The notes below the pieces were generated by a model. The model saw only the letters and a program-made list of their open reading frames with translations. It was not told the DNA's origin and made no database searches. The position numbers were made by a program, and so were the translations under genes. Below are positions 1-8,895 of a stretch of DNA of 64,000 nt, in pieces; within the stretch, counting starts at the first letter, position 1, and every line of letters begins with the position of its first letter. Source of the DNA: Nocardia colli (GTDB lineage Bacteria > Actinomycetota > Actinomycetes > Mycobacteriales > Mycobacteriaceae); NCBI RefSeq assembly GCF_008704205.1, contig NZ_VXLC01000023.1, positions 124,001 through 188,000 on the forward strand, in the 5' to 3' direction.

Positions 1-243
1 GTCGACGAAGAAGTCCTCGCCGTAGTACCGGTGCACGCTTTCCATCTTGTCCTCGCTGATCGCGGCGAACAGATCGCGGTAGCGCTGGGCGATCGCGTCC
101 GGCTCGCGCAGGTTCCCTTGTGGATCGCCGACCGCGTCGTGCTCGACCTCATCGGCCAAGGTCGCCATGATCGCGTCGACATCGTTGGCCGCCTCGGCCG
201 CACAGTGCCGCTCGAACAGCTCGTCCATCTCTTCTCTGGTCAT
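1..243 (-). CDS. NTF2-like/SnoaL-type protein (C-terminus cut by window edge)
   Basis: The reverse strand encodes 81 residues that run off the left edge without a stop. The N-terminus (MTREEMDELFERHCAAEA, then NDVDAIMATLADEVEHDAVG) has the opening helix and acidic strand of NTF2-like/SnoaL folds, which serve as small polyketide cyclases, isomerases or orphan ligand-binding domains. The ATG at 243 follows a GGAGGG ribosome-binding site six bases upstream, so the start is well supported. It is divergent from the TetR gene at 286, and the 42-bp gap holds a candidate operator, so the TetR protein may control it. Substrate unknown. Confidence 0.7.
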   Translation of the reverse strand, partial: MTREEMDELFERHCAAEAANDVDAIMATLADEVEHDAVGDPQGNLREPDAIAQRYRDLFAAISEDKMESVHRYYGEDFFVD

Positions 244-261
244 CACACGCCCTCCGGAATA

Positions 262-298
262 GTGAGATTCTGCTATCGTGGTGAGATGACTTTCTCAC
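262..298. promoter_or_regulatory. Candidate TetR operator in divergent gap
   Basis: GTGAGAT occurs at 262-268 and again at 281-287. The second copy pairs with TCTCAC at 293-298 as a perfect 6-bp inverted repeat with a 6-base spacer. The dyad overlaps the ATG at 286, which would suit autorepression by the adjacent TetR protein. TGCTAT (271-276) could serve as a -10 element. Inferred from sequence only. Confidence 0.4.
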
Positions 299-933
299 GG
301 CGAGACGAGATTCTCAATAGTGGTCGAGCGACGAATCAGAAGATGCGGACCAGGGAGGCCTTGATCACCGCCGCGCTCGAGCTCGCCCGCAACGGTCACC
401 CGCCGTCGATCGCCGAGGTCGCCGAGGCCGCGAAGGTCTCCACCGCCACCGCCTACCGCTACTTCCCGAATCCGCAGTCGCTGTGGTCGGACATGGCCAC
501 CCGGCAGGCCGGGTTCGCCGGTGGCTTCCCCGACCTGCTGCGTGACCTGCCCGAGGATGTGGAGGACCGCATCGAGCGGGTGGTGCGTGAGTGCTGCGCC
601 TTCCAATTCGCCGACGAGGTGGTCTGGCGCGGCGTGCTGCGTGCGACCCTCGACCGCTGGTTCAGTCAGGTGGATGTCGCTGAGGCGGAACGGGTTCCGG
701 TGCGCGGGGTGACCCGGCTGGAGATGGCGCGGATCGCGCTGGCCCCGCTGCGGGAGACGCTCTCGGCCGAGCGGTTCGAGCGGTTGGTGAATGCCGTCGT
801 GCTCGTGTTCGGCGTCGAGGCGCTGGTCTCCACGCGCGATACCAGCGGGCTCGATCCCGAGGCGGCCACCGAGACGATGAGCTGGGCGGCCCGCGCGCTC
901 GTTCGGGCCGCGATCGCCGAGTCGAAGGCGTGA
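286..933 (+). CDS. TetR/AcrR family transcriptional regulator
   Basis: A 215-residue protein with an N-terminal TetR helix-turn-helix at about residues 22-60 (RTREALITAALELA, then SIAEVAEAAKVSTATAYRYF, the usual recognition-helix and tyrosine pattern). The remaining 150 residues are a helical ligand-binding and dimerisation domain with no recognisable ligand class. The reading frame is open upstream to position 31, but the ATG at 286 is preferred because residues before it overlap the opposite-strand gene and do not resemble TetR proteins. It probably represses itself and the divergent NTF2-like gene through the repeats at 262-298. Confidence 0.9.
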   Translation: MTFSRRDEILNSGRATNQKMRTREALITAALELARNGHPPSIAEVAEAAKVSTATAYRYFPNPQSLWSDMATRQAGFAGGFPDLLRDLPEDVEDRIERVVRECCAFQFADEVVWRGVLRATLDRWFSQVDVAEAERVPVRGVTRLEMARIALAPLRETLSAERFERLVNAVVLVFGVEALVSTRDTSGLDPEAATETMSWAARALVRAAIAESKA

Positions 934-1241
934 GGGCCGTTTCGTCGGGTTCCAGCGTGTCGATCATGCCTGTGAGGCAGATCACATGCTAGAAATTAGC
1001 TGAAGTATTGTCGCAGGTCCGAGGCTCGCGGCAGAATCGGACCTGGTGCTGCTGTTGCAGAGAAGTACTTCTGGGGCAGCAGTGAGTTCGTGGATTGTCC
1101 TACCTGAAACGCGCTGTGTCCGGCGTCGCCGCGCCGGCCGCGGCCATTGCGGCTCCTGCTGGATGACGCGGCTCGACCCAGGCGTCCGCCGGGACCGCCG
1201 GATGGCGACCCGCTCGCCGGGCCGCCGGAAGGGACGAGCAC
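934..1241. other. 308-bp intergenic region with a hairpin dyad
   Basis: No convincing gene is present. The clearest structure is a perfect 12-bp palindrome, AGAAGTACTTCT (1061-1072), flanked by CTGCTG (1049-1054) and CAGCAG (1077-1082), which could form one long hairpin with a slight bulge. It could be a regulator site or leader structure for the NlpC/P60 gene downstream. I looked for the conserved blocks of the cyclic-di-AMP (ydaO) riboswitch, which often precedes such genes in actinobacteria, and did not find them. A 23-codon TTG-started frame ending near 1165 has little support. Confidence 0.35.
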
Positions 1242-1745
1242 GTGAACAGAAAACCCTTGCGTCGCATCGCTTTCGGATTCCTCCTAGCCACCGCCGCGAC
1301 GCTCATCCTGGCCGGACCGGGATGGTCGGACACCGGCAGCGCGACCGGCAGCGCCGAATCCCTGTCCGCCTCCGGTTCCGCCGCGATCCCGCTGCCCAGC
1401 TCGCACGGGGTAGGTGCGCTGGCCGCCGCGGTGTCGCAGACCGGAAAGCCCTACGAGTGGGGCGGCACCGGCCCGTTCACCTGGGACTGCTCCGGCCTGG
1501 TCCAGTGGGCGTTCCGGCAGGTCGGCGTCAACATTCCGCGCACCACCTGGGAACAGGCCAGAGCCGGCGCGCCCGTCCCGTTCTTCGCCCTCTCACCGGG
1601 CGACGTGGTGGTACTGAACACCGACGGTTCGCACGTCGGCATCTACGCCGGCTTCGGTCAGATCTTCAACGCCTACGACTGGGGCGTGCCGGTCGGCCTC
1701 AGCCCGCTGCGTCAGTTCGACATCTTCGCCATCCGCCGCTTCTAG
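1242..1745 (+). CDS. Secreted NlpC/P60 peptidoglycan endopeptidase
   Basis: A 167-residue exported cell-wall hydrolase. Residues 1-29 form a signal peptide (basic start, then a hydrophobic stretch), followed by a Ser/Gly/Ala-rich spacer to about 55 and one NlpC/P60 domain. The catalytic Cys83 is in WDCSGLVQ, His131 in GSHVGIYAG, and Asn143 is the likely third residue. These enzymes cut D-Glu/meso-DAP bonds in peptide stems. It has no SH3 or other binding domain and is shorter than RipA-type proteins. The start is GTG at 1242 after GGAAGGGA. Its stop overlaps the stop of convergent galU in a shared CTAG. Confidence 0.9.
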   Translation: MNRKPLRRIAFGFLLATAATLILAGPGWSDTGSATGSAESLSASGSAAIPLPSSHGVGALAAAVSQTGKPYEWGGTGPFTWDCSGLVQWAFRQVGVNIPRTTWEQARAGAPVPFFALSPGDVVVLNTDGSHVGIYAGFGQIFNAYDWGVPVGLSPLRQFDIFAIRRF

Positions 1746-2626
1746 CGGGTCTCCTCGACCAGGCTGCGCAGCAGCGGGGCGTACTTCGGATTGGCCAGCG
1801 CCGAGGCGAACTGGGCGACCAGATAGTCGGCCGGGTTGCCGGTGTCGTACCAGCTGCCACGGATCACCTGGCCGAAGACCGGGTTGTCGGCGGCGTGCAC
1901 GTTGATCGCGTCGGTCAGGTAGACCTCGCCGGAGCGGTGCTCGTACCAGGCCTTGGTCTGGGTGCGCAGCTCGTCGATGATGCCGGGCGTGACCACATAG
2001 CCGCCGATCGCGGCGAAGTCCGACGGCGCGTCCTCGGGCTTGGGCTTCTCCCGCAGACCGGTGATGCGCAGCAGGCCGTTGCCCTGGTCGTCGGCGACCA
2101 CCGGCACGCCGTAGCGCTGCGACTCGGCCGGGTCCATCGGCATCAGCGCGAGCACCGGGGCGCCGGTCGCCTCGTAGGCGTCGATCAGCTGCTGCGCGCG
2201 CGGGACCTCGGCGACGAACACGTCGTCCGGCCACAGCACCAGCATCGGCTCGTCGCCCAGATTGCGGGCCGCGTTCAGCACCGGGGTGCCGTTGCCGTAG
2301 GGGCCGTGCTGGTCGAGGTAGGTGATGTGGCCGAGCCGGGACAGGTCGCCGACCTCTTCGACAGCGTCGGCGTAGGCCGTCTTGCCGTCCGCGCGTAGCT
2401 GCGCCACCAGGGCCGGGTTGGGCCGGAAGTGATCCTGGATCAACGATTTTCCGCTGCTGACCACGATGGTGATGTCGGTGATGCCCGACGCGACCAGCTC
2501 GCGGACGGTGTGCTCGATGACCGGCTTGTCGCCGACCGGCAGCATCTCCTTCGGGATGGCCTTGGTCAGCGGGAGGAGCCGGGAACCGATACCGGCGGCC
2601 GGGATCACGGCCTTGCGGATCTTCAT
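1742..2626 (-). CDS. galU: UTP--glucose-1-phosphate uridylyltransferase
   Basis: A 294-residue nucleotidyltransferase that makes UDP-glucose from UTP and glucose-1-phosphate, feeding glycan, trehalose and UDP-galactose (hence galactan) synthesis in the cytoplasm. The N-terminal motif AAGIGSRLLPLTKAIPKEML (residues 10-29) is the nucleotide-binding GxGxR...PKEMLP signature; a metal-binding WPDDV and the late GEVYLTDAI block are also present. The ATG at 2626 gives the family's usual N-terminus (MKIRKAVIPAAG); the frame is open 19 codons further upstream without support. It converges on the NlpC/P60 gene. Confidence 0.95.
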   Translation of the reverse strand: MKIRKAVIPAAGIGSRLLPLTKAIPKEMLPVGDKPVIEHTVRELVASGITDITIVVSSGKSLIQDHFRPNPALVAQLRADGKTAYADAVEEVGDLSRLGHITYLDQHGPYGNGTPVLNAARNLGDEPMLVLWPDDVFVAEVPRAQQLIDAYEATGAPVLALMPMDPAESQRYGVPVVADDQGNGLLRITGLREKPKPEDAPSDFAAIGGYVVTPGIIDELRTQTKAWYEHRSGEVYLTDAINVHAADNPVFGQVIRGSWYDTGNPADYLVAQFASALANPKYAPLLRSLVEETR

Positions 2627-2882
2627 AGGTCCGATCATCACATACGAAGCTGGGCGGTAAGGCCGGTCCCCGTGCTTCGTCAACTGTTTACCGAAACCGT
2701 GTAGTGCGCCGCCGCGGGCGATATCCGCCCAGGTCGTGGGCTGGTTGACCGTTCAAGGTCGGAGCGCGGGCGGGCGGGCAAGGGCTGTTGATCTCTACAG
2801 GAAATCAACAGCTAGTACGCAGTCATCGCCCAGCGTCGGGACCTGCCGGGATCTGTCGGTGTCCGGGCGTAGATTTCGGGTC

Positions 2883-3224
2883 GTGAGTACAGACAAGGCC
2901 ACGGTCGCCGGGATCCTCGAGCAGCTCGAGCCGCTGGACGTGCGAGCCAGGGCGATGTTCGGCGAGTACGGCCTGTACTGCGACGACAAACTGGTCGCCT
3001 TGATCGCCGACGATCACCTGTTCGTCAAACCCACCGCCGTGGCCACCGGTTACGCCGACGAATCCTGGCTGGCGCCACCGTATCCCGGCGCCAAGGACTA
3101 CTACCGGGTGCCCGCACCGCGGCTGGCGGATACGGCCTGGTTGGGCGAGTTCGTGCAGCGCACCGCCGAGGTGCTGCCGGTGCGGGTACCCAAGTCCAGG
3201 AAACCCTCGGCGAAACCACGGTGA
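2883..3224 (+). CDS. TfoX/Sxy N-terminal domain protein
   Basis: A 113-residue single-domain protein matching the TfoX N-terminal family: a central RAMFGEYGLYCDDKLVALIADDHLFVKP block, then PGAKDYYRVPAPRLADTAWL. In gamma-proteobacteria TfoX activates competence genes, but stand-alone actinobacterial versions have no established role. The GTG at 2883 begins MSTDKATV; the frame is open upstream but that part is not family-like. It overlaps the polymerase IV gene by GTGA (3221-3224), so the two are probably translated together. An ancillary role in DNA processing is inference from that coupling. Confidence 0.8.
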   Translation: MSTDKATVAGILEQLEPLDVRARAMFGEYGLYCDDKLVALIADDHLFVKPTAVATGYADESWLAPPYPGAKDYYRVPAPRLADTAWLGEFVQRTAEVLPVRVPKSRKPSAKPR

Positions 3225-4780
3225 GCGGGCAGCATCCGCCGGCCCGCGCGCAACCGCGCGGCGCGGTGACCACCGACGGGCCGGCGGCCGAGCGCGCCGA
3301 CCCGCCGCGTGGCGACGCGCCGGGCGACGCATCTGGGGACGGGACGAACCCGGTCCGCGCCGACGTGCCGAGCGCTCCGATCGGCGACGTGCCTGCCGGC
3401 ACACCGGGTTTCGTGCGCGCCGATGCGCAGAGCACGGCCCGGCGCTGGGTGCTGCATATTGATATGGACGCGTTCTTCGCCTCCGTCGAACAGCTGACCC
3501 GTCCCACGCTGCGCGGGCGGCCGGTGCTCGTCGGCGGCACCGGCGGACGCGGTGTCGTCGCGGGTGCGAGTTACGAGGCGCGGGTCTACGGCGCGCGCTC
3601 GGCGATGCCGATGCATCAGGCGCGCAGGCTGGTCGGCGTCACCGCGGTGGTGGTGCCGCCGCGCGGCGTCGTCTACGGCGTGCTGAGCGGGCAGGTGTTC
3701 GACGCACTTCGCAGCCGGATTCCGGTGCTGGAAACACTGTCGTTCGACGAGGCCTTCGGCGAGCCTGCCGAGCTGGCCGGCGCGACGGTCGCGCAGGTCG
3801 AGGAGTTCTGCGCGGACCTGCGCGCCGCCGTGCGCGAACGCACCGGACTGACCGCCTCGGTCGGCGCGGGCACCGGCAAGCAACTCGCCAAGATCGCCTC
3901 CGGTCTCGCCAAACCCGATGGGATACGGGTGGTTTCGGCGGTCGAGCAGCCGCAGATGCTGGCCGCGCTGCCGGTCCGGAAGCTGTGGGGGATCGGCCCG
4001 GTGGCCGAGCACAAGCTGCGCTCGCTCGGCATCGAGACGGTCGGCGCGTTCGCCGCGCTGCCCGAATCCGAGGCCATGTCGATCCTGGGCAGCAGCGTCG
4101 GCGCCGCGCTGCACCGGCTGGCCCGCGGCATCGACGACCGGCCGGTCGCCGAGCGCAACGAGGCCAAACAGATCAGCGCCGAAACCACCTACGAGACCGA
4201 CATCGTCACCCTGGCCCAGTTGCGCCCCGCCATCGAGAAGATGGCCGCGGCCGCGTATCGCCGCCTGGTCAAGGACGGTCGCGCGGCCCGGACCGTCGTG
4301 CTCAAGCTGCGCAAATCCGATATGAGCATCGTGACCCGCTCGTTCACCCTGCCCTATGCCACCGAGGACCTGGTCACGCTGACCACCGCCGCCCAGCGCT
4401 CGGCGATCGACCCGGCCGAGCTCGGGGCGATCCGGCTGGTCGGCGTCGGCTACGGCGGATTGTCCACGGTGCGACAGGAATCCCTGTTCCCCGAACTGGA
4501 TCAGGCGCCGATCGCCGAGGAATGGGAGAACGCGGCCGAGGTCGAACCGGACGCGGTGCCGGTGATCGCGCCGTCGGCTAGCGCGCCGTCCAGCCCGCTC
4601 TGGCATCCGGGCATGGACGTCGAGCACGCCGAGTTCGGCCACGGCTGGGTGCAGGGCGGCGGCTACGGCGTGGTGACCGTGCGGTTCGAGACCCGTTCCA
4701 CCGGACCCGGTCCCGCGCGCACCTTTCCCGCCGACGATCCGAGCCTGACCAGAGCCGATCCGCTGAACAGTCTGCGGTGA
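3221..4780 (+). CDS. dinB: DNA polymerase IV (Y-family translesion polymerase)
   Basis: A 519-residue Y-family polymerase for lesion bypass. Asp81 in HIDMDAFFASVEQ and Asp176-Glu177 in LSFDEAF form the metal-binding triad. The palm and thumb continue through TASVGAGTGKQLAKIASGLAKP, and a little-finger domain ends near residue 420 with QESLF, a sliding-clamp binding motif. There are two unusual parts: about 75 residues rich in Pro, Ala and Asp before the polymerase, and about 90 residues after the clamp motif ending in an HPGMDVEHAEFGHGWVQ block, which I recall from mycobacterial DinB1-type proteins. The GTG start overlaps the TfoX stop. I see no SOS box nearby, so it may not be damage-inducible. 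Confidence 0.93.
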   Translation: MSGQHPPARAQPRGAVTTDGPAAERADPPRGDAPGDASGDGTNPVRADVPSAPIGDVPAGTPGFVRADAQSTARRWVLHIDMDAFFASVEQLTRPTLRGRPVLVGGTGGRGVVAGASYEARVYGARSAMPMHQARRLVGVTAVVVPPRGVVYGVLSGQVFDALRSRIPVLETLSFDEAFGEPAELAGATVAQVEEFCADLRAAVRERTGLTASVGAGTGKQLAKIASGLAKPDGIRVVSAVEQPQMLAALPVRKLWGIGPVAEHKLRSLGIETVGAFAALPESEAMSILGSSVGAALHRLARGIDDRPVAERNEAKQISAETTYETDIVTLAQLRPAIEKMAAAAYRRLVKDGRAARTVVLKLRKSDMSIVTRSFTLPYATEDLVTLTTAAQRSAIDPAELGAIRLVGVGYGGLSTVRQESLFPELDQAPIAEEWENAAEVEPDAVPVIAPSASAPSSPLWHPGMDVEHAEFGHGWVQGGGYGVVTVRFETRSTGPGPARTFPADDPSLTRADPLNSLR

Positions 4781-4975
4781 GCGCGCGGGCGAACGGCTCG
4801 ACATCGCCGAGCCCACCGGCTACGTTCGCTGCCGACGACATCAGTCAGTCCCGTGTGGGTCCACGCGGTGGTCCTCGGGGCCGGTAGCCTGGGAGCTCGT
4901 GCAGCGCCGCCGGTCGGGTGGAGGCTGCCATTTGTGGACATGACACGGACCTACTCGAACGCAAAGGACGAGCAG

Positions 4976-5476
4976 TTGAAGCTTCGTAAGACTGGACGCA
5001 TCGCGATCGCCGGCCTGGCCGTGGTTGCCGCGCTGGGGATGACCGCGTGCGGCAGCGACGACAAGGACAAGCCCGCCGCCAAGACCACGACCAGCGCCAA
5101 GGCGTCGGCGTCGGCGAGCGCCGCGAACCTGCCGCCGGTCCCGACCGTCGCGGAGCTGAACACCGCCCTGGGCCGCGCGCTCGACCCGTCGGTTCCGGCG
5201 TCGGAGAAGCTCGACGGCGTGCAGGGTGCCGAGGCCGACCCGACGCTGCCGGACCGCCTCTCCCAGGCGGCCAAGGGTGCGGACGTGAAGATCGAGGTCA
5301 CCGACGTCTCCAGCTTCGGCGACAGCGTCAACGCCAAGGCCAAGTTCATCGTGAACGGCCAGGAGAACATCGTCGACGTGCCGTTCGTCGCGGACAACGG
5401 CAAGTGGAAGATCCAGAAGTCCTGGGCCTGCGCCATGCTGACCAACCTGGGCCAGACCTCCACCGCCTGCGGCTAG
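4976..5476 (+). CDS. MTB12-like secreted lipoprotein
   Basis: A 166-residue lipoprotein. Residues 1-24 are a signal peptide ending GMTA before Cys25 (an imperfect lipobox), followed by a Lys/Thr/Ala/Ser linker. The C-terminal domain from about residue 55 (PPVPTVAELNTALGRALDP, later VDVPFVADNGKWKIQKSWACAML) matches the low-molecular-weight antigen MTB12 family of mycolate actinobacteria, whose function is unknown. The TTG at 4976 is chosen because AAAGGA lies 7 bases upstream and gives a compact lipoprotein signal; an ATG at 4940 is in frame but adds a polar lead. A strong hairpin terminator follows. Confidence 0.8.
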   Translation: MKLRKTGRIAIAGLAVVAALGMTACGSDDKDKPAAKTTTSAKASASASAANLPPVPTVAELNTALGRALDPSVPASEKLDGVQGAEADPTLPDRLSQAAKGADVKIEVTDVSSFGDSVNAKAKFIVNGQENIVDVPFVADNGKWKIQKSWACAMLTNLGQTSTACG

Positions 5477-5487
5477 ATCGGGTCCGT

Positions 5488-5515
5488 CGCGGTCGGCTCT
5501 GCGGAGCCGACCGCG
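5488..5515 (+). terminator. Hairpin terminator after MTB12-like gene
   Basis: Twelve perfectly paired bases (5488-5499 with 5504-5515) close a TGCG loop, starting 12 bases after the lipoprotein stop. There is no T-tract, which is common for actinobacterial terminators. It separates the gene from the arabinosyltransferase promoter. Confidence 0.75.
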
Positions 5516-5573
5516 GCAACGACCTAGCTGGGACTCTGTGTCATCCGATGATTTCGCGCTAGCATCCACCGTC

Positions 5574-8500
5574 GTGACTGTCAGTGACGCTGTGCGTGAA
5601 TCCGCTCAACCGCCGGCCAAGCAGGCGGACCAGCAGGATTCGAGCAAGCGCCGCACTGCTTCCGGTCGGCTCCGCATGCTGGCGATCGTCAGCGGGGTGC
5701 TCGCGCTCCTCGCGGCGGTATCGATTCCGTTCCTGCCGATCAAGCAGGACCAATCCAGTGTGGTGTGGCCGCAGGCGGCCGCGGTGACGTCGGTGACCTC
5801 GCCGCTGATCACCTACGCGCCGATGAACCTGTCCGCGCAGATCCCGTGCGCCGCGTTCGGCGCGCTCGCGGATACGGGCGGCGTTGTCGTGTCGACGATT
5901 CCGCGCCAGTCGCCCGACCTGGAGCGCTACGGGTTCGTCGCGAAGGTCGTCGCCGATACCCCGGATCGCGCGGGGCGGGTCGACGTGGTCTCGCGCAACA
6001 TGCTGCTGTGGTCCGCGCCGCTGAGCGCGGTCCGCGACTCGTCCTGTGCGGTCGATATCCAGATGAACACCGGGCGGACCACGGTGTCCGCGCCGGGTCT
6101 CGCGGATTCGGACAAGGAGTTCGCCGCCGACGTCCGCCCGCAGGTCGTCGGCGTGTTCAGCGAGCTGACCGGCGCCGCGCCGGCCGGGCTGCACGTGAAT
6201 GTCCAAGTGGATTCCCGGTTTTCGTCGTCGCCGACCCTGCTGAAGCTGGCCGCGATAGTGCTGGCCGCCTTGGCCACCGTGGTCGCGCTGGTCGCGCTGT
6301 ACCGCTTGGACAGCCTCGACGGCCGCCGGACCCGGCGATTCCTGCCGACCAGCTGGTGGCGGTTGCGCCCGGCCGACTACGTCGTGTTCGCGACGCTGCT
6401 GGTGTGGCACTTCATCGGCGCCAACACCTCCGACGACGGCTACATCCTCGGGATGGCGCGCGCCTCGCAGAGTTCCGGCTTCATGTCGAACTACTACCGC
6501 TGGTTCAGCGTCGACGAGGGCCCGTTCTACACCCCGTACACCGACATGATCTCGTTGCTGACCCATGTGTCCTCGGCGAGTCCCTGGGTTCGGTTGCCCA
6601 CCTTGCTGGTCGGCGTTTTCACCTGGTGGGTGATCAGCCGGGAGATCCTGCCCCGGCTCGGTACGGTGTTGCGGGACAACAAGATCGTCGGGTGGACCAG
6701 CGCGCTGGTGTTCCTCGCGTTCTGGATGCCCTACAACAACGGCTTGCGCGCCGAACCCTTTGTGGCCCTTGGCGTCGTGCTCACCTGGGCCTCGGTCGAA
6801 CGGGCCATCGCGACCCGGCGGCTGCTGCCCTACGCGCTCGCCATCATCGTCGCCGCGCTGACACTGACCTGCGCGCCCTCGGGCCTGATCTGTCTCGGCG
6901 CGCTTGCCGCCGGCGCGCGCACCATGACCGCGGTGCTCGTGCAGCGGGCGAAGAACTCCGGTTACCTCGCGCTGCTGCTGCCCGTGCTCGCGGCCGGCAC
7001 CGTGGTGCTGACCGTCGTCTTCGCGGATCGGACCCTGGCGGGCGCCCGCGAAATGTTCTACGTGCACGGCCGGATCGGCCCCGGCGAGTCCTGGTTCTTC
7101 GAGTTCCTGCGCTATCAGTATCTGTTGCAGATCAACGCCGACGGCTGGCTGACCAGGCGGTTCGGCATGTTCATGCTGCTGCTCGGCCTGGCGGTCTGCG
7201 TGGTCACGATGCTGCGCCGGGGCGGGCGCATCCCGGGGACGGCGCTCGGGCCGGGCCGCCGGCTGGTCGGCATCACCGTCGCCGCGATGGTGCTGATGAT
7301 GTTCTCCCCGACGAAGTGGACCCACCAGTTCGGCGTCTTCGCTGGCCTGGCCGCCTGCGTCGCGGCGCTCACCGCGGTCTCGATCAGTCCCGCGGTCATG
7401 CGCCCGCTGCGCAACCGCGCGCTGTTCGCCGCCGCCGTATTCTTCGCCATGGCACTGACTTTCGTCGGCGCCAACGGCTACTGGTACGTCTCGGCCTGGG
7501 GCATCCCGTGGTGGGACAAGCCGCCGACCTTCGTCGGCTTCGGCCTGTCCACCTTCGCCGCGGGACTCTCGGTGCTCGCGCTGGCGGTCGCGGCCTGGTT
7601 CCACATCCGCCCGGAGTCCCAGCCGCGGGCCGGCTCGGTGCCCGGCCGGTTCGCGCGGGTGCCGGTGCTGGCCGTCGTCGCGGCCGCGATGGTGTTGTTC
7701 GAGGTGCTGTCCTTCGCCAAAGCCGCGGTGGCACAGTATCCGTCGTATTCGCTCGCGCAGTCGAACCTGTCCGCCGCCACCGCCGGTGGCTGTGGCCTCG
7801 CCGACAAGGTGCTGATCGAGACCGATCCCAACGCGTCGGTGCTGAAGCCGCTGTCCGGCGACCCCGCGACCGCGCTGGCCGGCGCCGACTCCGCCGGCTT
7901 CACGCCGAACGGCGTGGCCACCGACCTCACCTCCGACGAGGTCGAATCCACCACGGGCAAGGCGAATTCCGTCGCCAGCGCCGGCTCCGACGACACGACC
8001 GACCCGAAGGCCGGATCGAAATCGCCCGGCTCCGAGGCGGGTACGTCGGGGGTCGGCATCAACGGCAGCAATGTCCCGCTGCCCTTCGGCCTCGACCCGG
8101 CCACCACCCCGGTGCTCGGCAGCTACCGTGACGGCGCGCAGGTGCCGGCCGAGCTGACCTCCGGCTGGTATCGGCTTCCCGAGGACAGCAACGGAAGTCG
8201 CGGCCCGATCGTCTCGATCGCGGTGGCAGGCCGGATCCGGCATGTGGACAGCGACGGCATCGTGCACCCCGGTCAGGATCTGCGCGTCGAGTACGGCCGG
8301 GCCGGATCCGACGGCACCGCAACCACACTCGGCAGCGTCGACCCGATCGACATCGGCCCGTCGCCGTCCTGGCGCAACGTGCGCGTCCCGTTCGACCAGC
8401 TGCCCGGCGACGCGAACGTCGTCCGGATCGTGGCCAGCGACAAGGATCTCGGCAAGGACCAGTGGCTCGCGGTGACCCCGCCGCGCGTGCCGCAGACGAA

Positions 8501-8882
8501 AACCCTTACCGCCGTGGTCGGTTCGAAGACGCCGGTGCTGCTCGACTGGGAAGTGGTGCTGCACTTCCCCTGTCAGAACCTGGCGCCCACGCACGCGGGC
8601 GTCGGTGACCTGCCGACCTACCGGATCCTGCCGGACCGCAACGGCGCCACCATCACCAACCTGTGGCAGGCGCACGACGGCGGCGGCCCGCTCGGCTGGA
8701 CCCAAATGCTGTTCACCGCGCGGACTTTGCCCACGTATCTGGACCAGGACTGGGACCGTGACTGGGGCTCGATCGAGCAGTACCTGCCGCTGGATCCCAA
8801 CGCGCAGCCGGCCAAGGTGACCGTCGACGAAACCCAGCGCTGGGGCACCTGGACCCCGGGCCACATCAACACGGCCTGGTAG
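5574..8882 (+). CDS. Arabinosyltransferase (EmbA/B/C family)
   Basis: An approximately 1102-residue GT-C membrane glycosyltransferase that adds arabinose from decaprenyl-phosphoryl-arabinose to arabinogalactan or lipoarabinomannan. After the first membrane helix (about residues 30-50) comes an external domain, then many helices. The metal-binding acidic pair is Asp287-Asp288 in ANTSDDGYILGMAR; the Met of ILGM aligns by eye with EmbB Met306, the ethambutol-resistance position. The C-terminal half holds carbohydrate-binding domains (GINGSNVPLPFGLDP; PVLLDWEVVLHFPCQN). GTG 5574 is preferred, with TAGCAT just upstream as a possible leaderless -10; GTG 5538 is also in frame. EmbA, B or C cannot be assigned. 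Confidence 0.93.
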   Translation: MTVSDAVRESAQPPAKQADQQDSSKRRTASGRLRMLAIVSGVLALLAAVSIPFLPIKQDQSSVVWPQAAAVTSVTSPLITYAPMNLSAQIPCAAFGALADTGGVVVSTIPRQSPDLERYGFVAKVVADTPDRAGRVDVVSRNMLLWSAPLSAVRDSSCAVDIQMNTGRTTVSAPGLADSDKEFAADVRPQVVGVFSELTGAAPAGLHVNVQVDSRFSSSPTLLKLAAIVLAALATVVALVALYRLDSLDGRRTRRFLPTSWWRLRPADYVVFATLLVWHFIGANTSDDGYILGMARASQSSGFMSNYYRWFSVDEGPFYTPYTDMISLLTHVSSASPWVRLPTLLVGVFTWWVISREILPRLGTVLRDNKIVGWTSALVFLAFWMPYNNGLRAEPFVALGVVLTWASVERAIATRRLLPYALAIIVAALTLTCAPSGLICLGALAAGARTMTAVLVQRAKNSGYLALLLPVLAAGTVVLTVVFADRTLAGAREMFYVHGRIGPGESWFFEFLRYQYLLQINADGWLTRRFGMFMLLLGLAVCVVTMLRRGGRIPGTALGPGRRLVGITVAAMVLMMFSPTKWTHQFGVFAGLAACVAALTAVSISPAVMRPLRNRALFAAAVFFAMALTFVGANGYWYVSAWGIPWWDKPPTFVGFGLSTFAAGLSVLALAVAAWFHIRPESQPRAGSVPGRFARVPVLAVVAAAMVLFEVLSFAKAAVAQYPSYSLAQSNLSAATAGGCGLADKVLIETDPNASVLKPLSGDPATALAGADSAGFTPNGVATDLTSDEVESTTGKANSVASAGSDDTTDPKAGSKSPGSEAGTSGVGINGSNVPLPFGLDPATTPVLGSYRDGAQVPAELTSGWYRLPEDSNGSRGPIVSIAVAGRIRHVDSDGIVHPGQDLRVEYGRAGSDGTATTLGSVDPIDIGPSPSWRNVRVPFDQLPGDANVVRIVASDKDLGKDQWLAVTPPRVPQTKTLTAVVGSKTPVLLDWEVVLHFPCQNLAPTHAGVGDLPTYRILPDRNGATITNLWQAHDGGGPLGWTQMLFTARTLPTYLDQDWDRDWGSIEQYLPLDPNAQPAKVTVDETQRWGTWTPGHINTAW

Positions 8883-8895
8883 CCGGCGCGCGGAC

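Noticed and set aside
934..1241. Cyclic-di-AMP (ydaO) riboswitch before the NlpC/P60 gene
   Set aside because: The conserved blocks of that riboswitch are not present; only a palindrome is seen.
2627..3221. SOS (LexA) box controlling polymerase IV
   Set aside because: No CGAAC-N4-GTTCG-like sequence was seen upstream of the TfoX-polymerase pair.
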